From the NCBI GenBank assembly GCA_046351235.1, contig JAXLYV010000010.1:1-64000 (forward strand): a DNA stretch of 64,000 bases. The letters are read 5' to 3'. A program made the translations under genes and the position numbers. Source of the stretch: JBBSAT01 sp046351235 (GTDB lineage Bacteria; Myxococcota_A; Polyangia; Polyangiales; Sandaracinaceae). The notes under the pieces were generated by a model. The model worked only from the letters and a program-made list of their open reading frames with translations, searched no databases and was not told the DNA's origin. How positions within the stretch are numbered: position 1 is the stretch's first letter; each line of letters opens with the position of its first letter. Positions 8,311 through 16,485 of the stretch are shown in pieces.

Positions 8311-9483
8311 ATGACGAGCCCCGACGCCCGCCACTTCGTGCTGCGCGAAGACATCGTGATGCTCAACCACGGCAGCTTCGGCGCTTGTCCGCGCGTGATC
8401 CTCGAGCGCCACGAAGCGATGCTACGCGAGTGGGAGTCGGATCCGATCGGCGTCTTCGATCGGCTCGAGGCGCGGCTCGACGCGGCGCGGAACGAGGTCG
8501 CCGCGCTCGTCGGCGCCGATCCGGCGGGCTTCGTGTTCGTGCGCAACGCGACGATGGGCGTGAACGCCGTCCTGCAGTCGTTCCCGCTCCGCGCGGGCGA
8601 CGCCGTGCTCACGACCGATCACGCCTACCAGGCGTGCAAGAACGCGCTCGATCACTGGGCCGGGCGCGCCGGCGCCCGCATCATCGTCGCGCGCGTGCCC
8701 TTTCCGCTCGCGAGCCCCGACGAGGTCACCGACGCGATCGATCGCGCGTGGACGAAGGACGTGCGCCTGGCCCTCGTCGATCACATCACGAGCCCGACCG
8801 GCCTCGTGTTCCCCATCGCGGACATCGTGCGCCTGCTCGAGGGGCGCGGCACCGCGGTGATCGTCGACGGCGCGCACGCGCCCGGCATGGTGCCGCTCGC
8901 GGTGCGCGAGCTCGGCGCCTCGTACTACACGGGCAACTTCCACAAGTGGATGTGCGCGCCCAAGGGCGCGGCGATGCTCTGGGCGCGCGAGGATCGGCGC
9001 GCGGGCCTGCACCCGACGTGCATCAGCCACGGTCTGACGGCGCGGACCTCGCGCGGCGCGCTGCACGACGAGTTCGACTGGACGGGCACCGACGACTTCG
9101 CGCCCTGGCTCCTCGTCGGCGCGTCGGCCGCCACGATGGCGGCGATGGCCGGCTCGCTCGAGGCGCTCCGCGAGAGCAACCGCGCGCTCGCGCTCGAGGC
9201 GCGCCGCATCCTGACCACGAAGCTCGGCATCGCGCCGCCCGCGCCCGAGAGCATGATCGGCACGCTCGTCGCGCTGCCGCTCGGAGAGCGCACCGACGCA
9301 GGGGGGGGCCGCGATCCGCTCTACGAGGCGCTCTTCGCGCGAGGCTTCCGCGTGCCGGTGTTCCCGTGGCCCACGCCGCGGAGCCGCGTGCTGCGCGTCT
9401 CGGCCCAGCGCTACAACGACGCGAGCCAGTACGAGGCGCTGGCGGACGCGATCCTCGCGCTCCGCGCCGCCGGCCAGGTCTGA
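8311..9483 (+). CDS. Class V PLP aminotransferase (isopenicillin-N-epimerase-like)
   Basis: 390 residues, the usual length for class V fold-type I enzymes. Recognisable features are the N-terminal LNHGSFGACP, the PLP-phosphate region FVRNATMGVNA near 76-86, the cofactor Asp in VDGAHAPG (D186), and the Schiff-base lysine in GNFHKWMCAPKG (K212). Close relatives are annotated as isopenicillin N epimerase or cysteine desulfurase-like; no beta-lactam genes are nearby, so the substrate is open. An in-frame TTG exists three codons upstream, but the ATG at 8311 is preferred. Confidence 0.88.
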   Translation: MTSPDARHFVLREDIVMLNHGSFGACPRVILERHEAMLREWESDPIGVFDRLEARLDAARNEVAALVGADPAGFVFVRNATMGVNAVLQSFPLRAGDAVLTTDHAYQACKNALDHWAGRAGARIIVARVPFPLASPDEVTDAIDRAWTKDVRLALVDHITSPTGLVFPIADIVRLLEGRGTAVIVDGAHAPGMVPLAVRELGASYYTGNFHKWMCAPKGAAMLWAREDRRAGLHPTCISHGLTARTSRGALHDEFDWTGTDDFAPWLLVGASAATMAAMAGSLEALRESNRALALEARRILTTKLGIAPPAPESMIGTLVALPLGERTDAGGGRDPLYEALFARGFRVPVFPWPTPRSRVLRVSAQRYNDASQYEALADAILALRAAGQV

Positions 9484-9498
9484 CGGTTGGCTGAACAC

Positions 9499-9528
9499 GC
9501 GTCGCGTGCCCGCTCGCACGCATGACGC
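9499..9528 (+). terminator. Hairpin after the aminotransferase
   Basis: GCGTCGCGTGC pairs with GCACGC-AT-GACGC around a 6-nt loop, 15 bp past the stop. No T-tract. Confidence 0.35.
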
Positions 9529-9571
9529 ACCGCGCCGCGGGATCAGGCTCGATCCGCGCGGAACGAGGCGG

Positions 9572-9577
9572 TATTCT
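9572..9577 (+). promoter_or_regulatory. -10 hexamer of the 9585 gene
   Basis: TATTCT ends 7 nt before the ATG at 9585; no Shine-Dalgarno. Predicts a leaderless transcript. Confidence 0.5.
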
Positions 9578-9584
9578 CCGGCCG

Positions 9585-10283
9585 ATGCCCTCGATGCGTA
9601 GGCAAGTGATCGAAGCCGCAGGCGACTACCTCCGTCGCCGTCCCCAAGAAGTCACGCGCGCGATCTGGAACCTGATCGGCCTGCGCGTCGGCGTGCCGAT
9701 CGATGCGCTGCGCTGGCTCCTCGAGCGCGCGGCCAAGAGCGGCAAGCTCACCGATCCGGTCCTCACCGAGGTGCCGCCCGGGATCCGCTTCACGGGCACC
9801 GTGGACGCGATGAGCACGCCTCTCCGCGCGTCGGCCGTGATCTACATCGACCGCATGGTGATCACGCCCGAGCAGATCCGCATCGAGCTGCGCCTCGAGG
9901 AGATCTGGGCCGAGGTGCTGGGCGACGCGGTCGGGCCGGTCGCGGCGTTGATCAAGTCGGGCGCGCTCGATCTGAGCAAGCCGGGCAATCTCGCGAAGTA
10001 CCTGCCGCTGCCGCCGACGGTGGTCGAGACGCGCGACAACAAGATCGTGCTCGACCTGATGAAGGACAAGAAGATCGCCGGCAACCCGCGCGTGCGGCGC
10101 CTGCTCTCGCTCGTGACGCCCGTCGTGACGGCCTATGGCCTCGAGACCGACGACGATCACCTCGAGGTGATGTTCCGGCCGCTCCCGGAGGGCCTCTTGC
10201 CCGCGGCCAGCGCCGTGCGGCAGCACCTGTTGCGCCCGGGCCTGCGCCGCGTGCGCGCGCTGCTCCCCCAGTTCGGATCGTAG
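9585..10283 (+). CDS. Hypothetical protein
   Basis: 232 residues from the ATG at 9585 (a second ATG follows three codons later). It begins with a basic, helical segment (MRRQVIEAAGDYLRRRPQEV) without a clear signal peptide. A central beta-rich stretch (residues ~60-110) is followed by a helical tail. No domain recognised with confidence; the strand pattern is loosely like lipid-binding DUF2993-type proteins, but this is a guess. It stands alone between the aminotransferase and the convergent mevalonate operon. Confidence 0.7.
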   Translation: MPSMRRQVIEAAGDYLRRRPQEVTRAIWNLIGLRVGVPIDALRWLLERAAKSGKLTDPVLTEVPPGIRFTGTVDAMSTPLRASAVIYIDRMVITPEQIRIELRLEEIWAEVLGDAVGPVAALIKSGALDLSKPGNLAKYLPLPPTVVETRDNKIVLDLMKDKKIAGNPRVRRLLSLVTPVVTAYGLETDDDHLEVMFRPLPEGLLPAASAVRQHLLRPGLRRVRALLPQFGS

Positions 10284-10332
10284 GCGGCCGCACCATCGAC
10301 GCGGCTGCCGCGGCGAACGACGCGACGCCGGT

Positions 10333-11307
10333 CTACTCGACCTCGACGTCGGGGCCCGGGCGCGCTTCGAGCACGCGCAGCACGCCGGCGGTCTCGAGCA
10401 GCGCCTTCTTCACGCGCGGCGCGTCCTCGGCCGAGGAGATCGCCTTCACGTGCGGGCCCGCGTCCATCGTCGCGAACACGGGCACGCCGCTCTCGCGGAG
10501 CTTCTTCACCGTCGCGAGCGCGGCGAGGCTCGCCGGCTGGAAGTAGATCGTCGGCGGGCTCGTCGAGAGCGCGAGCGCGTGCATGGACGCGAACGAGTGC
10601 TCGGCGAGCGGCCCGAGGCGCGAGAGGTCGCGCGCAGCGATCGCGTCGCGGATCGCGGCCGCCATCGCCGGCGTCGCGTCGACCCACGCCTGGTAATAGG
10701 GTGACGTCTCCTTGCTGAGCGTCATGCCGTCGGTCGAGCCGACGTCCTTGCGCGCCTCGGTGATCACGGCGACCGTGAGGCGCAGATCCCAGTGCGAGGC
10801 CGGGTGGAGCTGGATCGCGGCGTTCTCGTCGTCGCCGGGCATGCCGGCCGGGAGCTCGACGAAGCCGCCGTAGATGGAGCGCCCGGCCGACGCGCTGCAC
10901 CAGCGCGCGAGCGCGCTCTCCTTGCGCGGATCGCGCGGCAGGCCGTAGGCGCGGCGCGCGGCGGCCACGAGCGCCGCGAAGCCCGAGGCGCTCGAGGCGA
11001 GGCCCGAGGCGGTCGGAAAGTGGTTCACGCTCTCGACGCGCGCTTTGTCCTTCGCGCCCGCTTCCTCTCGGATGCGCTCGAGCGCGCGCACGGCGCGCTT
11101 CGTCTCGCCCTCGTTCGCCTCGCTGCCGCCGAGCACGAGCACGTCGCGCTCGGCCTTGCCGTCGAGGCGCACGACCGTCTCGGTGATCATCGGCTCGAGC
11201 GTCACGCTCACGCTCGGCACGGCCGGCAGGTTCAGCGTCTTGTCGCTCTTGCCCCAGTACTTCGCGAGCGCGATGTTCGCGCGCGCGCGGGCCTTTCCCT
11301 GGCTCAT
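10333..11307 (-). CDS. mvaD: Diphosphomevalonate decarboxylase
   Basis: 324-residue GHMP-family enzyme converting mevalonate 5-diphosphate to isopentenyl diphosphate with ATP. It shows the hallmark ANIALAKYWGK at residues 10-20, the Ser-rich ATP loop (PTASGLASSASGFA) near 100, and the MDAGPHVK segment that supplies the catalytic aspartate. Length is typical of the family. The ATG at 11307 overlaps the stop of the mevalonate kinase gene by four bases (ATGA). Last gene of the minus-strand isoprenoid operon. Phosphomevalonate kinase, HMG-CoA synthase and reductase are not in the window. Confidence 0.95.
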   Translation of the reverse strand: MSQGKARARANIALAKYWGKSDKTLNLPAVPSVSVTLEPMITETVVRLDGKAERDVLVLGGSEANEGETKRAVRALERIREEAGAKDKARVESVNHFPTASGLASSASGFAALVAAARRAYGLPRDPRKESALARWCSASAGRSIYGGFVELPAGMPGDDENAAIQLHPASHWDLRLTVAVITEARKDVGSTDGMTLSKETSPYYQAWVDATPAMAAAIRDAIAARDLSRLGPLAEHSFASMHALALSTSPPTIYFQPASLAALATVKKLRESGVPVFATMDAGPHVKAISSAEDAPRVKKALLETAGVLRVLEARPGPDVEVE

Positions 11308-12275
11308 TCGTCTGCTTCCTTCGCCGTCGTCTCGCGCGGCGCGCCGGCCGTCACGATCCAGGCTTCCTTCTTGCCGTGCTCGAGGAGCACGCGATGGATC
11401 TCCGTGGCCGCCTCGGCGCTGGGCGCGAGCGCGATCATGCAGCCCCCACCGCCGCCGCCCGTGAGCTTGGCGCCGAGGGCTCCCGCCTTCCGCGCCGCAC
11501 CGCACATCTCCTCGAGCGTCGCAGTGGACACCATCCACGCCGAGAGCAGCTGCTGGTTCATGTCGAAGAGCTGCCCGAGCCCGCGCAGATCGCCGCCCTC
11601 GAGGGCGACGCGCGCGTTCGAGACGAGCGCCTCGATCGCGCCGAGCGTCTTCTCGAAGCGCTTGGGATCGCGCTCCTTCTGGCGCGCCACCGACTCGACC
11701 ATCGCGCGCGTGCTCGCGCCCTCACCGCTGTGGGCGACCACGAGCGTGATGGGCGCGCGCGGCGTGATGCGCTCGAGCTGCTTCTGGCCCTCGGCGGGAT
11801 GACGCCGGTAGAGCGCGACACCGCCGGCGATGGCCATCGCGGTGTCGATGCCCGAGGGATTGCCGTGGAACACGCGCTCCCACGCGAGCGCGACGCGCTG
11901 CGTGTCCTCGTCGGTGCGGTGGACGCCCTCGAGCACGTCCATCGCGCGGATCACGGCGACACCGAGCGCGGCCGACGAGCCGAGGCCCGCGCCGCCGGGG
12001 ACCGTGACGTTCGCCTCGACGGCGATCGCGCCGCGCCGATCGCGAGCCGCGATCGCGGCCGCGAAGGCACGCGCCAGCGGGAGATCGTCGTCGGGCGAGA
12101 GGTCGACGTTCCACGAGGCGATGCGCAGCCGATCGCGATCGCGATCGCTCGTCGTCGCCGTCGCGGTCGCGCCGTGCGAGAGCGCCGCCGCGAGCGCCGG
12201 CACGCCGTGCACGACGGCGTGCTCGCCGAGCAAGATCACCTTTCCCTGGCCGCGGCCGCTCACGGGCGCGTCCAT
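11304..12275 (-). CDS. mvk: Mevalonate kinase
   Basis: 323-residue GHMP kinase phosphorylating mevalonate. The N-terminal GKVILLGEHAVVHGVPA, the ATP-binding VPGGAGLGSSAALG motif, the FHGNPSGID stretch and the C-terminal KLTGGGGGGCMI motif all match mevalonate kinases. It is coupled by a 4-nt overlap to mvaD. The polyprenyl synthase gene lies upstream across a 110-bp spacer filled with short repeats that carry stop codons. Confidence 0.94.
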   Translation of the reverse strand: MDAPVSGRGQGKVILLGEHAVVHGVPALAAALSHGATATATTSDRDRDRLRIASWNVDLSPDDDLPLARAFAAAIAARDRRGAIAVEANVTVPGGAGLGSSAALGVAVIRAMDVLEGVHRTDEDTQRVALAWERVFHGNPSGIDTAMAIAGGVALYRRHPAEGQKQLERITPRAPITLVVAHSGEGASTRAMVESVARQKERDPKRFEKTLGAIEALVSNARVALEGGDLRGLGQLFDMNQQLLSAWMVSTATLEEMCGAARKAGALGAKLTGGGGGGCMIALAPSAEAATEIHRVLLEHGKKEAWIVTAGAPRETTAKEADE

Positions 12276-12304
12276 ACCACGAGCGCGCGCGGGAGAAAGG
12301 CGCG

Positions 12305-12410
12305 TCAGGCGAAGCCCAGCGCCTCACGCCGGAAGGCGGCGCCTCACGCCGGAAAGTCAGCGCCTCACGCCGGAACGTCAGCGCCTCACGCGCGCCGGAA
12401 CGTCAGCGCG
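12305..12410 (-). repeat. Tandem duplication of the polyprenyl synthase 3' end and stop codon
   Basis: Read on the minus strand, the gene end (GCGCTGACGTTCCGG...TGA) is followed by GGCGCTGACGTTCCGGCGTGA (12385-12365), a one-base variant (12364-12344), a 20-bp copy (12343-12324) and a 19-bp copy (12323-12305). Every copy ends in TGA. The first two extra copies are 21 bp, so their stops stay in frame with the gene. Confidence 0.9.
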
Positions 12411-13474
12411 CCGGCGAGCTCGGCGAGCATCGAGATCCCGGGCTCGTGCAGCGCGCCGCCCTCGAGCGCCGAGCAGGCCTCGTCGAGCAAGAGCTCGAGC
12501 CGCGCCTCGACGCGCGCGCGCACACCCGTCGCGATCAGCGCGCGGCGCGCCTCCTCGAGCTCGCTCTCGCTCGCCTCGCGGCCGAGCACGCGCAGCACCG
12601 GCGCGCGATCGCGCTCGGGCACGCTGTCTTCGAGCTCGCGCACGATCGCCGTCCGCTTGCCGGTCCGCAGGTCGCCGCCGATCGGCTTTCCGACCTCGCG
12701 CGCGTCGCCGAACGTGCCGAGCAGATCGTCGCGTATCTGGAACGCCTCGCCGAGCGGCCCGCCGAAGCGCTCGAGCGCGGCGAGCTGCGCGTCCGTGGGA
12801 TCGCCGAGCAGCGCGCCGAGGCGCAGCGGTCCCGAGACCGTGTAGCTCCCCGTCTTCAAGCGCTGCATGCGCGAGACGTCGTCCGAGCCGACGAGATCCA
12901 TCTCCTGGCCGAGCACGACCTCTTGATGGATGCGGGCGAAGGTGCCCACGAGCTCGCGCCCGCGCGCCGTGTGCCACGCGGCGTCGTTCATCAGCTCCCA
13001 CGCCAGCGTCGAGGCGAGATCGCCGGCGAGGATCGCCAGCGCATCGCCGTGCGGGCCGTGGCTGTCCCGCAGGCGCGCGTGGACCGAGGGCCCGCCGCGC
13101 CGCACGAGATCTCCGTCCATCCAGTCGTCGTGGACGAGCAGGTACGTCTGCATCAGCTCGAGCGACGCGCACGCCGCGAGCACGTCGCGGATGCCGCGGC
13201 CGGGGCGCACCGCCGTCATCGCGGCGACGAGCACCGCCGGGCGCAGCCGCTTGCCGCCGCGCATCGTGAGCTCCTCGACCGCCGCGAGAAGTGCCGAGCC
13301 GTGCGTGGCCGACTGCGCCAGGCGCGCCGTCGAGATGCGCCGCTCGTCGAAGTAGCGCGCGAGGTGGGCATCGAGCTCGGAGCGGACCTCGTCGAGCCAG
13401 CCGGTCGGCGCCTCGCCCTCGATCCCCAGTCGCCGGTCTCGCTCGCTCTCGAGCGCGCTCGCTTGCTGCCCCAT
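12386..13474 (-). CDS. Polyprenyl diphosphate synthase (FPP/GGPP-type)
   Basis: 362-residue trans-isoprenyl diphosphate synthase, condensing IPP with allylic diphosphates. The first Asp-rich motif is DDWMD (residues 116-120), preceded by GGKRLRP (73-79); the second is in QIRDDLLGTFGD near 265. Chain length cannot be settled from sequence alone: the residues before the first motif (LMQTYLLVH) would need modelling. The ATG at 13474 gives the usual N-terminus, although the frame is open far upstream. Placement ahead of mvk and mvaD and opposite the type II isomerase gene makes a carotenoid, sterol, geosmin or quinone role plausible. Confidence 0.93.
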   Translation of the reverse strand: MGQQASALESERDRRLGIEGEAPTGWLDEVRSELDAHLARYFDERRISTARLAQSATHGSALLAAVEELTMRGGKRLRPAVLVAAMTAVRPGRGIRDVLAACASLELMQTYLLVHDDWMDGDLVRRGGPSVHARLRDSHGPHGDALAILAGDLASTLAWELMNDAAWHTARGRELVGTFARIHQEVVLGQEMDLVGSDDVSRMQRLKTGSYTVSGPLRLGALLGDPTDAQLAALERFGGPLGEAFQIRDDLLGTFGDAREVGKPIGGDLRTGKRTAIVRELEDSVPERDRAPVLRVLGREASESELEEARRALIATGVRARVEARLELLLDEACSALEGGALHEPGISMLAELAGALTFRRA

Positions 13475-13597
13475 GCGTGAGAGCCGAGCGTGCGATTCTG
13501 TCGAAAACCGGTCAAGGGGACGAATCGAGGATCTGCCCGGAAAGGGCCCTTCCGCGTGCACCTCGACCCCGTTCCGGGCTCGCTGTATCAAGGAACG

Positions 13598-14650
13598 ATG
13601 ACCGACGACGCCATCGTGCGGCGCAAAGACGAGCACCTCGCGCTCGCGGCGACCGACGCCGTCGCCTTCCGGCAGCGCACGACCCTGCTCGAAGAGGTTG
13701 GTCTCGTGCACGCCGCCCTCCCCGAGCTGGCGCTCGAGGACGTCGACCTCGGCACCCGCCTGTTCGGAAAGCGCTTGCGGGCGCCGCTCCTCATCGCGTC
13801 GATGACGGGCGGCACGCCGCGCGCGGGCGAGATCAACCGGGCGCTGGCGGCGATCGCCGAAGAGCGCGGCCTCGGCTTCGCGCTCGGCAGCCAGCGCGCC
13901 ATGCAGAAGCGACCCGAGAGCGCGGGCACGTTCCGCGTGCGCGACGTCGCGCCGAGCACGCTCGTCGTCGGCAACGTCGGGGTGATCGCCGCGCGCGATC
14001 AGCCCACGAGCATGGTGGCCGCGCTCGTCTCCGAGGTCGGCGCCGACGCGCTCTTCCTGCACATGAACCCGGCCCAGGAGCTCGTGCAGCCGGGGGGCGA
14101 TCGGGACTTCCGCGGCGGGCTCGAGACCTTCGCGCGCCTCGTGCGCGAGCTGCCTTGCCCCGTCGCCGCGAAAGAGACCGGCTGCGGTGTGAGCGGCGAG
14201 ATCGCGCGCAGGCTGCGCGGCGTGGGCGTGCGCACCGTCGACGTGTCGGGAGCCGGCGGCACGTCGTGGGTCGGTGTGGAGACGCTGCGCGCGGCGGGCG
14301 TGGACGAGGACGCGCGCGCGCTCGGCGAGCTGCTCTGGGACTGGGGCGTGCCGACGGCCGCCTCGGTGGCGCTCGTCGCGCGCGAGGGCCTCGTCCCGAT
14401 CGCGACGGGCGGGATCCAGACCGGGCTCGACGTGGCGCGCGCCATCGCGCTCGGCGCGCACGCGGCCGGCATCGCGCGCCCGGTGCTCGCCGCCTACGAG
14501 CGCGGCGGCGCCGCCGAGGTCCGGCGCTGGCTCGACGAGGTCGAGCGCACGCTGCGCGCCGTGATGCTGCTCGTGGGCGCGCGCGATCTCGAGGCGCTGC
14601 GCGGAAGCCCGCGCGTGATCGGGCCCACGCTCGCGCGCTGGCTCACGTAG
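13598..14650 (+). CDS. fni: Type II isopentenyl-diphosphate delta-isomerase
   Basis: 350-residue FMN- and NAD(P)H-dependent enzyme interconverting IPP and DMAPP. The family's N-terminal RRKDEHL (residues 8-14), MTGGT motif (near 69), MNPAQE (near 153) and FMN-phosphate loop ATGGIQTGLDVA (near 270) are present. Start at 13598 is supported by AAGGA five bases upstream; the frame is open to 13490. It is divergent from the polyprenyl synthase and completes the mevalonate end of the pathway. Its 3' end overlaps the convergent membrane-protein gene by 8 bp. Confidence 0.95.
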   Translation: MTDDAIVRRKDEHLALAATDAVAFRQRTTLLEEVGLVHAALPELALEDVDLGTRLFGKRLRAPLLIASMTGGTPRAGEINRALAAIAEERGLGFALGSQRAMQKRPESAGTFRVRDVAPSTLVVGNVGVIAARDQPTSMVAALVSEVGADALFLHMNPAQELVQPGGDRDFRGGLETFARLVRELPCPVAAKETGCGVSGEIARRLRGVGVRTVDVSGAGGTSWVGVETLRAAGVDEDARALGELLWDWGVPTAASVALVAREGLVPIATGGIQTGLDVARAIALGAHAAGIARPVLAAYERGGAAEVRRWLDEVERTLRAVMLLVGARDLEALRGSPRVIGPTLARWLT

Positions 14651-15263
14651 GGAGCCAGAAGCGCTCGAGAGGGACGAGCATCAGCGCGCCGAGCACGAGG
14701 AACGCGAGCGCGTCGCGCGGTCGCGTGACGGGGCGGCTCGGGCCCGCGCCGAAGCCGGCCGAGAGCAGCGCGATCGCCGCGAGCGCGAGAAGGAGCGGCA
14801 AGAGGCCCGAGGGATGCGCGCCCATCGCCTCCACGCTCGGTGCGAAGCGCGCGGCCGCCGCCGCCACGACACACGAGCCGAGCCGCCGCACGAGCAAGCT
14901 CGACGGAACGCGGAACGAGGTGAGGTGCTCGGAGATGCGCCGGCGCGCGACGAGATCGACGTGCAAGAGCTCGATCGCGAAGCCGAGCGCCGCCGAGAGC
15001 ACGAGCTCGCGCGCCGGCATCGGCAGGTGCACGCCGATCGCACCACCGAGCATCGCCGCGTGTGCGCCGTAGAACGCCTTGCGAGGCCGCCCCGCGAGCC
15101 AGCGATGCGCGACGAGCGAGGCCGCGAGCGCGAGCACGAGCGCGGCGATGCGCGCGGCATCTCCCATCGGCTCGACCAGCACCATGCCGAGCGCGAGCTC
15201 GAGCAGGAGGCGGCCGGCGCCCACGCGCGTGACGTCTCGACGCACCGATGCACCGTAGTACAT
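14643..15263 (-). CDS. Multi-pass membrane protein of unknown function
   Basis: 206 residues from ATG 15263 (MYYGASV), with about five or six hydrophobic helices (for example ARIAALVLALAASLVAH and LLPLLLALAAIALLSAG). No NxxxDxxxD motif, so it is not a UbiA prenyltransferase despite sitting beside isoprenoid genes. The frame is open further upstream with low-hydrophobicity sequence that looks non-coding. The start has no clear Shine-Dalgarno. Family not recognised. Confidence 0.68.
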   Translation of the reverse strand: MYYGASVRRDVTRVGAGRLLLELALGMVLVEPMGDAARIAALVLALAASLVAHRWLAGRPRKAFYGAHAAMLGGAIGVHLPMPARELVLSAALGFAIELLHVDLVARRRISEHLTSFRVPSSLLVRRLGSCVVAAAAARFAPSVEAMGAHPSGLLPLLLALAAIALLSAGFGAGPSRPVTRPRDALAFLVLGALMLVPLERFWLPT

Positions 15264-15396
15264 CGGCCCCGAAGTTCGATCGGCGCGCGGCGGATCTCGC
15301 TTCCACGCCGAGGGCGCACCCGGGGCGATCGCGCGTCTTTCGACGAGAGCGACGACCGTAGTAAGGTGCGCCGGCCCTCCTCCCCCGACGCTCGAA

Positions 15397-16485
15397 GTGA
15401 AGCGCCCCACCAAAGCCCCGACCGATCGCCCGCCTGCCGCACGCGCCTCTCGCGGACGCGGCTCGCGAATTCCCCCGGCTTCGCCCCCGATCGTGCTGCT
15501 CGGGCCGCAGCGCTTCGATCCCACGCTCGCCGCAGCGGCCGCGGCGGTCGGCATCACGGGGAGAATCGCCACGATCACGGCTGGCTGGCAGGAGCGCGAG
15601 TCGGAGGACCAGGAGCTGCACGAGCACCTGCAGGGCGACACGATCAACCTCCGCCTCTACGAGCGGGCCGACAAGGTCTGGAAGGCCGATCCGGAGCTGC
15701 GCGAGGCGCACCGCATGCGCCAGGAGCGCATGCGGCTCAAGCAGGACTTCTATCGCATCCGCCTCGAGCACGAGCTCGACGCCGCGCACGTGATCGAGCA
15801 GCGCAAGGCCGGCGCCGACGTCCTCGAAGAAGAGCGCGCCGCCTCGATCCAGATGATCCGCGACCTCGACGCCCGCCACCTCGAGGTGTGCACGCGCGAG
15901 CGCGCCGAGTGGAACGAGAAGTGGAAGCCCCTCGAGCGCGACGCGGTGCGTACCGAGCGCGACGAGCTGATGAAGATCCTCGAAGAGGTCTCGGCGGTCG
16001 CCATCGCGGGCGGCCACGTGGCGACGCTGCTCAACCGGCTCGAGCTCTTCGGCATGGATCAGCTCCTCAAGGGGCGGCCGATCCTCGCGTGGTCGGGCGG
16101 TGCGATGGCCATCAGCGAGCGCGTCGTTCTCTTCCACGACAGCCCGCCGCAGGGCCCGGGCGCAGCAGAGATCCTCGATCGCGGGCTCGGGCTCTGCCCC
16201 GACGTGGTGCCGCTTCCGGCGCCCGAGCAGCGCCTGCAGCTCGACGACGGCGAGCGCGTGGCGCGCCTCGCGCGTCGCTTCTCGCCGGCGCTCGCGCTCG
16301 CGCTGCCGGCCTGCGCGCACATCACGTACAACGGCCTCGCGTTCGTGCGCCCCTTCAAGGTGCAGCGCCTACGCGAGAACGGCTCGGTCGATCGACTGGG
16401 CTGGCCCGACGGCGCGACGGCCGAGGCCGACCTGGCGCTGCGACCCGAGAGCACGAGCAGTGGGGGAAGCGAGGTCCCTGTCTGA
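15397..16485 (+). CDS. Class I glutamine-amidotransferase-like protein (peptidase E/S51-like core)
   Basis: 362 residues from a GTG start. A basic N-terminus is followed by an alpha/beta start (IVLLGPQRFDPTLAAA), a long charged and probably coiled-coil helical stretch (about 75-200, rich in Arg and Glu), and the nucleophile-elbow-like ILAWSGGAMAISERVV near 229-245. The elbow carries Ser where amidotransferases have Cys, as in peptidase E and cyanophycinase. The stop TGA overlaps the ATG of the esterase gene (TGATG), so the two are translationally coupled. The long helical insert is unusual for the fold. Function unknown. Confidence 0.72.
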   Translation: MKRPTKAPTDRPPAARASRGRGSRIPPASPPIVLLGPQRFDPTLAAAAAAVGITGRIATITAGWQERESEDQELHEHLQGDTINLRLYERADKVWKADPELREAHRMRQERMRLKQDFYRIRLEHELDAAHVIEQRKAGADVLEEERAASIQMIRDLDARHLEVCTRERAEWNEKWKPLERDAVRTERDELMKILEEVSAVAIAGGHVATLLNRLELFGMDQLLKGRPILAWSGGAMAISERVVLFHDSPPQGPGAAEILDRGLGLCPDVVPLPAPEQRLQLDDGERVARLARRFSPALALALPACAHITYNGLAFVRPFKVQRLRENGSVDRLGWPDGATAEADLALRPESTSSGGSEVPV

